From Avanaerovorax sp964442135 (GTDB lineage: Bacteria; Bacillota; Clostridia; Peptostreptococcales; Anaerovoracaceae), in NCBI GenBank assembly GCA_964442135.1, contig CAYTYN010000006.1:1-56421 (forward strand): a stretch of 56,421 nt of DNA, read 5' to 3'. Shown here in pieces: positions 50,370 through 56,421 of the stretch (position 1 is the first letter of the stretch; the number at the start of each line of letters is the position of its first letter). The position numbers and the translations under genes were made by a program. The notes beneath the pieces were generated by a model, which had not been told where the DNA came from, did no database searches, and worked only from the letters and a program-made list of their open reading frames with translations.

Positions 50370-51716
50370 ATGTCAGAAGAACACAGTATTACATTTACAC
50401 ATGCCCGAATAAGGAGGCTTATCCTTCCCCTTATAGTCGAGCAAATCCTGTCAATGACCGTAGGTCTGGCGGATTCCCTCATGGTAGCCGCAGTAGGCGA
50501 AGCCGCGGTTTCGGCAGTTTCCCTGGTGGACACCGTAAACGTGCTCATGCTCAATGCCTTTACGGCCCTCGCCGCAGGAGGCGCCGTAGTCGCCGGACAG
50601 TACATGGGCCATAAACGGCTTGCCAAGGCCAACGACGCCGCCCGTCAGCTGGCGGTGTTCATCCTGTTCGTGTCGGTACTGGTGACCTTCGCCCTGTATT
50701 TCTTCAGAGATTCCATCCTCCACGGGCTATTCGGCTCTGTAGAGGAGGATGTCATGGGATACGCCGTCACTTACTTTAACATCGTGGAGATATCCATTCC
50801 TTTTTACGCCGTGTACAGCGCCGGAGCCGCCATCTTCAGGATCATGGGCAATTCCTCCGTTTCCATGAAGGTGTCTGTTTGTATCAACATACTAAATGTC
50901 TGCGGAAACGCCATACTCATCTTCATATTTAATATGGAGGTGGAAGGGGTTGCCATACCGACCGCCTTATCCAGGTTTTTCGGCATGTTCATTATTATGG
51001 GACTTTTGATGAGAAAAAGCCTTCCTATTCACATCGACACCTTTCGGGGATTCCGGCCTGATAAGAACCTTATCGCTAACATCTGCCGCATCGGCGTACC
51101 TAACGGCATCGAGAACAGTCTGTTCCAGCTTGGAAAGATAATGCTTCTCAGCGTAGTGTCCTCCTTCGGAACCGCTTCCATCGCCGCCAACGCCATCGGA
51201 AACACCCTATCGGGCTTTCAGTGCGTAGCCTCCATGGCCATCGGCACCGGTATGGTCACCATCGTCAGCCAGTGCGTGGGCGCTCACCACTTTAAGGCCG
51301 CCAGATATTACACCGGTAAGCTGATGAAGACCGCCTACATAGCCATGACCATATCATGCCTTTGCACAATAGCTGCTTTGCCGCTGATCCTGACCCTGTA
51401 CAACGTCTCCGATGAAGCCTCGCACATGGCGATGATCCTCACCATCCTCCATGGGGTCTTCGGCATGATCCTTTGGCCTATGGGATTCACCCTTCCTCAG
51501 ACTCTCAAAGCCGCGGGAGACACCATCTATACCATGGCGGTCGCCATCTGTTCCATGTGGGTGTTCCGCATAGTCTTCGGCGTCATATTCGCCAAATACC
51601 TAGGGTTAGGCGTTATAGGCGTCTGGCTTGCCATGTTCATCGACTGGATCTGCCGCATAATATTCTTTGTGGTTCGGTACCGCGGCCATAAATGGGAAAC
51701 TAAGTTCGTCCGCTAG
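50370..51716 (+). CDS. MATE-family multidrug/Na+ exporter
   Basis: 448 residues and about 12 membrane helices in two similar halves. Seen: RLILPLIVEQILSMTVGLADSLMVAAVGEAAVSAVSLV at the N-terminus (in parts), AGGAVVAGQYMGH, VPNGIENSLFQLGKI in the second half, AIGTGMVTIVSQCVGA. Cation-coupled export of drugs or metabolites; substrate unknown. The RBS is weak (AAGAAAAA). It is divergent from nifJ and runs to just before an assembly gap. Confidence 0.9.
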   Translation: MSEEHSITFTHARIRRLILPLIVEQILSMTVGLADSLMVAAVGEAAVSAVSLVDTVNVLMLNAFTALAAGGAVVAGQYMGHKRLAKANDAARQLAVFILFVSVLVTFALYFFRDSILHGLFGSVEEDVMGYAVTYFNIVEISIPFYAVYSAGAAIFRIMGNSSVSMKVSVCINILNVCGNAILIFIFNMEVEGVAIPTALSRFFGMFIIMGLLMRKSLPIHIDTFRGFRPDKNLIANICRIGVPNGIENSLFQLGKIMLLSVVSSFGTASIAANAIGNTLSGFQCVASMAIGTGMVTIVSQCVGAHHFKAARYYTGKLMKTAYIAMTISCLCTIAALPLILTLYNVSDEASHMAMILTILHGVFGMILWPMGFTLPQTLKAAGDTIYTMAVAICSMWVFRIVFGVIFAKYLGLGVIGVWLAMFIDWICRIIFFVVRYRGHKWETKFVR

Positions 51717-51728
51717 CCTGTTACATCG

Positions 51729-51828
51729 NNNNNNNNNNNNNNNNNNNNNNNNNNNNNNNNNNNNNNNNNNNNNNNNNNNNNNNNNNNNNNNNNNNNNNNN
51801 NNNNNNNNNNNNNNNNNNNNNNNNNNNN
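51729..51828. other. Assembly gap, 100 N
   Basis: Exactly 100 N, one base from the stop codon of the CoA transferase B subunit; true distance unknown. Any terminator for that operon is lost here. Confidence 0.99.
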
Positions 51829-51829
51829 C

Positions 51830-52486
51830 CTAGTCCTCTTCCATCGGCTTCAGGTCGTCGGCAAAGATCAGCTTGCAGCCTGTAGCCGCCTGAATATCCT
51901 CTCTGGTGTAGTCCGGGTGCAGCTCAGTAACTACTATGCCCTCGTCGGTTACCTTCATAACGCCCATCTCGGTGACGATCATGTCTACGCACTTCTCAGC
52001 CGTAAGGGGAAGAGTGCATTTCTCCAGAATCTTATGGTTGCCCTTCTGGGTGTGGGTCATGGCGATTATGACCTCTTTAGCTCCGCAAACCAGATCCATG
52101 GCTCCGCCCATACCGGCTACCTTCTTGCCCGGAATGATCCAGTTAGCCAGATCTCCGTTCTCAGCGACCTGCATAGCTCCCAACACGGTAGCGTCTACGT
52201 GGCCGCCTCTTATGATTCCGAAGGAGGTGCAGGCGTCAAAGAAGTTAGCCCAAGGAACCGCCGTCACATATGCTCCGCCGGAATTGGTGATGTCCACATC
52301 TTCCTTTCCCTCTTCCGCAGCTGCGTCAAGGCCGGTAAATCCGTTCTCTGAATGAAGAGTTACGGTCACATTCTCCGGCAGATAGTTGGAAACCATGGTG
52401 GGAAGACCGATTCCAAGGTTAACTACGTCTCCGTCCTTTAATTCCTTAGCTACTCTCTTAGCTATTCTTTCCTTTATATCTGCCAT
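51830..52486 (-). CDS. atoA: 3-oxoacid/acetoacetate CoA-transferase subunit B
   Basis: 218 residues, class I CoA transferase. Catalytic Glu47 in LHSENGFTG, which forms the CoA thioester, NLGIGLPTMVSNYLP, and GGAMDLVCGAKEVIIAMTH. Overlaps subunit A by 13 bases. Transfers CoA between acetyl- or butyryl-CoA and acetoacetate-type acids; the exact acid is not defined (AtoA, ScoB and CtfB look alike). Confidence 0.92.
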   Translation of the reverse strand: MADIKERIAKRVAKELKDGDVVNLGIGLPTMVSNYLPENVTVTLHSENGFTGLDAAAEEGKEDVDITNSGGAYVTAVPWANFFDACTSFGIIRGGHVDATVLGAMQVAENGDLANWIIPGKKVAGMGGAMDLVCGAKEVIIAMTHTQKGNHKILEKCTLPLTAEKCVDMIVTEMGVMKVTDEGIVVTELHPDYTREDIQAATGCKLIFADDLKPMEED

Positions 52487-53187
52487 CTCTTTTCCCCTCC
52501 TACAACTGCGTCTACCATTACACCGGAAATAGCGAATGTATCCGGATCCATCTCGCCCACTTCTACCAGCTTCTCTGTCGCGACGATAACCTTATCCGCC
52601 GCACCTGCCATAGAGTAGTTGAAGGTCTTAGTAGCCTTAGCGCACATGAAGTTTCCGAAGGTATCCGCTATAGTAGCTCTGCAAAAGGCGTAGTCTGCCC
52701 GAAGAGGTCTTTCCAGAAGGTATCTCTTTCCGTCGATCTCCACGACCATCTTGTCTCTGCCCAGCTCATCCTTCTCAGTTTCCACAGGGGTTCCGAGTCC
52801 GGTAGGGGTAAGCACTCCGCCCAAGCCGTAAGCGCCGGCTCTGATCTTCTCGGCAAAGGTTCCCTGCGGCACCAAAGTATATTTCAGCGATCCGTCAGCG
52901 AACTGCTCGTTCAGTTTAGGGTTCACGCCCAGGTGGGTTCCGATGATGTGATCCACCATGTGGTTCTCCAGAAGCTTTCCCACTCCTCTGGCCGTTCTCG
53001 CTCCGTACTGACCCTTATCCAGTCCGCCGTCATTAGCTATAACGGTTAAATGCTTTACTCCTTTTCTCACCAGAGCATCCATCAGTATCTCCGGCGATCC
53101 GGTCGATAGGAAGCCGCCGATCATTATAGTCATACCGTCCTTAACGCCGGCAACCGCCTCATCGGCAGTAATTACTTTGTTAATCAT
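52474..53187 (-). CDS. atoD: 3-oxoacid/acetoacetate CoA-transferase subunit A
   Basis: 237 residues. Seen: MTIMIGGFLSTGSPEILMDAL, with the glycine-rich loop, VIANDGGLDKGQYG, GVLTPTGLGTPVE and the FNYSMAGAADKVIV segment. ATG 53187 with AAAGGTGA upstream. Together with the next gene it forms the alpha2beta2 enzyme. No thiolase or acetoacetate decarboxylase is adjacent, so butyrate/acetoacetate exchange in fermentation or in fatty-acid use is inferred only. Confidence 0.92.
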   Translation of the reverse strand: MINKVITADEAVAGVKDGMTIMIGGFLSTGSPEILMDALVRKGVKHLTVIANDGGLDKGQYGARTARGVGKLLENHMVDHIIGTHLGVNPKLNEQFADGSLKYTLVPQGTFAEKIRAGAYGLGGVLTPTGLGTPVETEKDELGRDKMVVEIDGKRYLLERPLRADYAFCRATIADTFGNFMCAKATKTFNYSMAGAADKVIVATEKLVEVGEMDPDTFAISGVMVDAVVGGEKRWQI

Positions 53188-53254
53188 GTTCTAAATCACC
53201 TTTCTAAAAAATAAAATGTGCTGAATTCTCCGTACCTTCAAGTTTGCAAACATA

Positions 53255-53283
53255 ATTATACCACATGACCATAAAAAAAACAA
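53255..53283 (-). promoter_or_regulatory. Promoter of the CoA transferase operon
   Basis: Minus strand TTGTTT (53283-53278), 17-base spacer, perfect TATAAT with TGG before it (53260-53255). Confidence 0.7.
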
Positions 53284-53380
53284 CGCCGGTAACAGGCTTG
53301 CCAGTGTCAGGCTGTTGTGGAGTTTTTGGTTGACCGGTTGACAAAAGAAACGAACTATTCAGACTTGCCTTACCACATGC

Positions 53381-53414
53381 AGAAAGCAGCTGTCCCGCCG
53401 GACAGCTGCTTTCT
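53381..53414. terminator. Strong terminator after the SipW locus
   Basis: AGAAAGCAGCTGTCC (53381-53395), loop CGCC, GGACAGCTGCTTTCT (53400-53414): perfect 15-bp arms, 10 bases past the stop of the 421-residue surface protein. Confidence 0.85.
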
Positions 53415-53424
53415 TTCTATTCTA

Positions 53425-54690
53425 TCATACCGTTTCTTCTTCACGCTGTTTCTTCCTGCCGAGGATGAGGGCCAGAATAAGGCCTGCGCCTGACGCCATG
53501 CACGCGGATGCGTAGAGCAAAAGGTCTGTATTATCCCCTGTCTTAGGTGTGTCTGTCGACGGCGTATCTACCGGCGTTTCAGTGGTGGTTCCCTCATCTC
53601 CCTGAGCGGTCCATACCCACCGTATCAGCCCCCACAGGTCTTGGTATTCGTTGCCCATTTCCGGATCTATCTGAACCTGCACGTTAAGGGTTTTCGTCTC
53701 ACCCGGGGCGAAGGTCCCCAAGCTTACGTCGTTTGTCATGGTCACAGGGTTGCTGCCTGCACTGTCAAGGTTCCCCCAGATCGGGCCGTAGTAGACTACC
53801 TGTCCGTCTTCGTCCGTTACCAGTATGACGGCATACTCCTTAAGCAGCCTCTCCACCAGCTCCTCCTGACCCTGAGCCAGACTCTGTTCGATTTCCTCCG
53901 CCCTCAGGAAGATCTCCATGCTTTCCGTATAGCTGTTGGTCACCGTGATGGTCTGGCTTACGGTCTCCCCCGGAAGCAGGTTCTTGAAGTTGTAAAACAG
54001 ATCCTGCACGCTCACCGTGTAGGTGGTCTCATCGGTCGGGGTGAAGACAAAGCCTGTTTCAGGATCCTGAAACTCTGCTTCTGTCACCATCTGTTCCTTT
54101 TCCTCCGCCGTATAGGTGATTCCTAAATCGGTCAGGGTTTTGCCCCAGATGGAAGAGCCTTCAAAGGCCGCCTGCACACATTCCATGATCACGCGGATGT
54201 CCGCCGTAAGTCCGGCGTACTCCGCTCCCGTTGACGCCTCGTCTATGGTAAACGATTCAAACAGCGGCTCTGCCGTCGTCTCTCCCGGCGCTAAGACGCC
54301 TTTGTAGTAAAAGTATCCGTCCTCCTCATCGTACTGCCAGTATGCGGTATTGTAATTTATGAGTATGTTATCTGTGGAGATGGTTTCGTCTACCACCAGA
54401 TTTCCGTCTTCATCCCTCTCGCTGCCCCATGCTTTTTCTACCTTGATACGGATTACGCTGTCGGCCGTTCCCGTGTTCTCTACGTTTACAACCTTTTCCG
54501 TCGTGCTCCCGGGATATATCTCTTCTGCTCCCTCGTACTCCTCAACTATCCTGCCTGACACGCCTGCCGTATTTATTACATGATCAGACGTATCAACTGC
54601 CGTCCATGCGGCAAGGGTCGTTCCTGCGGCTGAAATTACAAAGACTGCGGCAAGGGACAGGCATAATAGTATATATCCTTTTCTCTTCAT
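53425..54690 (-). CDS. SipW-dependent surface protein with cell-wall sorting-like C-terminus
   Basis: 421 residues, no clear named family. N-terminal SipW-type signal: KRKGYILLCLSLAAVFVISAAGTTLAAWTAVD (in parts) followed by a beta-strand region. Two regions look like beta-sandwich repeats beginning YPGSTTEKVVNVENTGTADS and LPGETVSQTITVTNSYTES, the TasA/camelysin-like pattern of paired strands around an N-T(A/N)S turn. A Thr/Pro-rich stalk (ETPVDTPSTDTP) leads to TPKTGD, a hydrophobic helix and RKKQRE: an LPXTG-like sorting signal with Thr in place of Leu. Probably the wall-attached member of a SipW-secreted fibre. ATG 54690 with GGAGGGAT upstream. No sortase gene is in the window. Confidence 0.75.
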   Translation of the reverse strand: MKRKGYILLCLSLAAVFVISAAGTTLAAWTAVDTSDHVINTAGVSGRIVEEYEGAEEIYPGSTTEKVVNVENTGTADSVIRIKVEKAWGSERDEDGNLVVDETISTDNILINYNTAYWQYDEEDGYFYYKGVLAPGETTAEPLFESFTIDEASTGAEYAGLTADIRVIMECVQAAFEGSSIWGKTLTDLGITYTAEEKEQMVTEAEFQDPETGFVFTPTDETTYTVSVQDLFYNFKNLLPGETVSQTITVTNSYTESMEIFLRAEEIEQSLAQGQEELVERLLKEYAVILVTDEDGQVVYYGPIWGNLDSAGSNPVTMTNDVSLGTFAPGETKTLNVQVQIDPEMGNEYQDLWGLIRWVWTAQGDEGTTTETPVDTPSTDTPKTGDNTDLLLYASACMASGAGLILALILGRKKQREEETV

Positions 54691-54705
54691 CCGTTATCCC
54701 TCCCA

Positions 54706-55479
54706 TCAAACGCCGCCGGTATCCCGGGTAACGCCCGTTGCATCATCCAGCGCGGCAAAGGCTTCTTCCGCGCCGTCCATCTCTGCTGCCTGAATAGCTT
54801 CTGCCGTCAGGATAATCTTGTAGCCTGTGCCTTTATCCGTTATCTCAACCGCGCCGTTATCTGAGACCGTATACGTATCGCCGCTTAAGATGAATATCTC
54901 ATCATTATGCCAATCCCGTGGGATAATCATGTCTGTAAACAGCACGGCGATATCTTCAGCGTCTGCGCTGAAGATTCCGTTGTAGTTGTAGTACCTGACA
55001 GACGGGTTGTTTTCCTCTATTCCCGCAAAGGTGAACTGCTCCCTATTGTACTCGGCGTAAATCAGGCCGGCGGCTTCAAGCTCCTCCAGCTCTGACATGA
55101 GATACTTTTCGCCGGTTCCGAGTGCTCCGTCTTTATCATACCACAAGGTATTCAGGATGAGTGAAAGGCGGGATTCGTCGGTGATGGGATTACCGTCGCC
55201 GTCCACTATCTCCATGCGGATTCTCATGTAGCTGTCCCCTGATTCCGCCGTTACGGTAGGATCCTTATCCGCACGGCTGCCCGGCTGAAGCTCCAAGCCG
55301 CTTTCAGGGTCCCAGCTCGGCTCATCTAAGGACACTTCAACCTTGCCGATGGACAGGGTGTTAATTACCTCATCTCCTCCGGAAAAATACGCGATGGTGC
55401 CGCCGCCCAATATGACGGCGATAAGGATCAGGCTCGCTGCTGTAAGCAGAACTCTCTTTTTGTGCCTAAACGGTCTCAC
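54706..55479 (-). CDS. SipW-dependent-type secreted protein (TasA/camelysin-like)
   Basis: 257 residues. N-terminal Arg/Lys-rich, one hydrophobic segment and GGGTIAYFSGGDEVINTLSIGKVEV, the signature of proteins cleaved by SipW-type signal peptidase. The rest reads as an acidic beta-rich domain (MRIRMEIVDGDGNPITDESR; YYNYNGIFSADAEDIAVLF) without a wall-sorting tail. The start is GTG 55479 (GGAGGTGA nine bases upstream), overlapping the sip stop as GTGA. Candidate fibre or matrix subunit; function unproven. Confidence 0.75.
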   Translation of the reverse strand: MRPFRHKKRVLLTAASLILIAVILGGGTIAYFSGGDEVINTLSIGKVEVSLDEPSWDPESGLELQPGSRADKDPTVTAESGDSYMRIRMEIVDGDGNPITDESRLSLILNTLWYDKDGALGTGEKYLMSELEELEAAGLIYAEYNREQFTFAGIEENNPSVRYYNYNGIFSADAEDIAVLFTDMIIPRDWHNDEIFILSGDTYTVSDNGAVEITDKGTGYKIILTAEAIQAAEMDGAEEAFAALDDATGVTRDTGGV

Positions 55480-56273
55480 AGGCCGTCACCTCCATTCCAA
55501 AAGTCCTCCGTCGTTTCCCTTCGCCCCTTCTTTTTCTTCCGCTGCGTCTTTCGGTAAAAGTCCTCATATTCCCTTTCAAACAGCAGCTCGGGACTCTTTT
55601 CCCTTACCGGTCTGACCGGCTTTTCTTCTCTCTCTATGACGGAAGGCGCTCTTCTTCTTTCGTCCTGCCCTTCCGTATATAACGGGATCATATCGTCCCC
55701 GGTTATTTTCACATCTAAAAGATCGCTGTAACCCTTCCCCGCGTATCCTGTCTCCATGGACAGCGTCCCTTCATCTTTCTCCTTTCGTCCCGACACTATC
55801 ACGCTGAGCAGGGTAGACAGGATAAAGAGGGATAAAATCACCGTGCCTGCCACGATCTTGCCTGAAAGGGTATCCAGATATATTACGGCAAGGCCGAGCC
55901 ACGGGATATGAAATTTCGCCACGCCTATGATGTTCTCATAGGCAAGCTCCGGGTCTTTATTGTTTATGCCGTTAGCGATTCCGTAGGTGACAAAGGTGTT
56001 TGTCTCTCTGTCTATTTCGATGACCCGATGGGTTACCACCTGTCCGCTTGAGGTCACATAGGTCACATCGTCCCCTATGCTTATGTCCTCAGACGCCGTA
56101 GGCACCACTACTACGAGGGAGCCTGTAGGAATATCCGGCTCCATGGAGCCTGTCTGAACGGCGCGGTACTCGATATCCGTAAACAGAGGAACCGTAAACA
56201 GCGCGATACCCAGTATCAGAACGACAATGGTTACTGTAAAGATAATATTTTTTATGATTTTAATCACTATCAT
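55476..56273 (-). CDS. sipW: Signal peptidase I, SipW (ER/archaeal) type, with long C-terminal tail
   Basis: 265 residues. N-terminal helix (about 8-31), then the catalytic domain with Ser43 in TGSMEPDIPTGS, His82 in VVTHRVIEID (ER-type enzymes use His instead of Lys), and Asp107 in NGINNKDPE; a second helix follows (about 123-160). The final 100 residues are a highly charged, Arg/Lys/Glu-rich tail that should be cytoplasmic and is longer than in B. subtilis SipW. It is first of a three-gene unit whose other products carry the matching signal peptides. Confidence 0.9.
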   Translation of the reverse strand: MIVIKIIKNIIFTVTIVVLILGIALFTVPLFTDIEYRAVQTGSMEPDIPTGSLVVVVPTASEDISIGDDVTYVTSSGQVVTHRVIEIDRETNTFVTYGIANGINNKDPELAYENIIGVAKFHIPWLGLAVIYLDTLSGKIVAGTVILSLFILSTLLSVIVSGRKEKDEGTLSMETGYAGKGYSDLLDVKITGDDMIPLYTEGQDERRRAPSVIEREEKPVRPVREKSPELLFEREYEDFYRKTQRKKKKGRRETTEDFWNGGDGL

Positions 56274-56322
56274 AACATGCTCGTATCCTTTCCGGCCGGA
56301 CGCCGAAATGGTTTACTTATTC

Positions 56323-56354
56323 GGGTCCGAGGGGCGGATTAGCCCTCCGGACCC
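56323..56354. terminator. GC-rich hairpin upstream of sipW
   Basis: GGGTCCG (56323-56329) and CGGACCC (56348-56354) with an inner GGG/CCC stem. In the plus direction it is followed by TTCTTT; in the minus direction by GAATAAG, with no U-run. It lies in the presumed sipW leader or ends an upstream gene; direction unclear. The remaining bases to 56421 show no gene. Confidence 0.35.
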
Positions 56355-56421
56355 TTCTTTAAAAGATATTGTTTTAAACGGATTTAACTAAACAGGCCGA
56401 TTAGAACAGGCTGATTAAGGC

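Noticed and set aside
1..56421. CRISPR arrays, tRNA or rRNA genes
   Set aside because: No regularly spaced repeats, cloverleaf-like CCA/T-arm sequences or rRNA segments were seen on either strand.

Overview
The window comes from a low-GC Gram-positive anaerobe, most likely a member of the Clostridia. The evidence is a complete type II fatty acid operon using FabK instead of FabI, pyruvate:ferredoxin oxidoreductase, an FprA-type diiron flavoprotein, an HrcA/CIRCE-controlled grpE-dnaK-dnaJ operon, strong AGGAGG ribosome binding sites and SipW-type secretion. The genus cannot be read from the sequence; Anaerovoracaceae (Family XIII) is a guess only. Two 100-base runs of N (43136-43235 and 51729-51828) mark scaffold joins, so this is a draft or metagenome-derived assembly. 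Almost all genes are on the minus strand; only an acyl-CoA ligase-like gene (37954) and a MATE exporter (50370) are on the plus strand. No tRNA, rRNA or CRISPR array was seen.

Layout, read right to left in the direction of minus-strand transcription. 56273-53425: a three-gene SipW locus (signal peptidase plus two predicted substrates, the larger with a PKTGD cell-wall sorting-like tail). 53187-51830: a two-subunit CoA transferase. 51716-50370: MATE exporter, divergent from nifJ (50078-46545). 46326-43271: yhdT-panF-fprA. 43135-43011: the C-terminal end of a RelE toxin cut by an assembly gap. 42972-39727: aminotransferase, ccdA, a TlpA-like thioredoxin and ylmH. 39687-37954: AMP-forming acyl-CoA ligase. 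37795-30860: a seven-gene aromatic operon aroF-tyrA-aroB-aroA-aroC-pheA-aroQ. 30757-23942: hrcA-grpE-dnaK-dnaJ-prmA-DUF368 behind a perfect CIRCE element. 23888-21625: metY and a C26 peptidase, with a terminator. 21600-20489: a decayed mobile-element region with an IS30-type transposase fragment. 20619-9258: the lipid operon acpP-accBCDA-fabH-fabK-(NMO-like)-fabD-fabG-fabF-fabZ-marR-ung. 9243-1: typA-mscS-pyc-DUF308-tgt-rlmD, the last gene running off the window.

The most notable observation is the leader of the aromatic operon. A good promoter is followed by a 30-codon reading frame (37735-37643) containing the run YYFYYFFF (12 of 30 residues are Phe or Tyr). Its 3' part can pair with itself or with the loop side of a downstream terminator hairpin. 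This is the full geometry of a ribosome-mediated Phe/Tyr attenuator, in a group where T-boxes are the usual device. Together with the ferredoxin-like regulatory domain of AroF and the ACT domain of PheA, it would give both transcriptional and feedback control over chorismate, Phe and Tyr synthesis.

Other points of interest: a perfect 19-bp-arm palindrome lying on the predicted transcription start of the fatty acid operon, whose last genes include a MarR-type regulator with its own internal promoter; an in-frame hexapeptide repeat inserted in the RNA methyltransferase RlmD; an 8-bp tandem repeat covering the pyc stop codon; a prmA gene without a canonical start codon at the expected place; and a DUF368 (polyprenyl-phosphate transporter family) gene at the end of the heat-shock operon.
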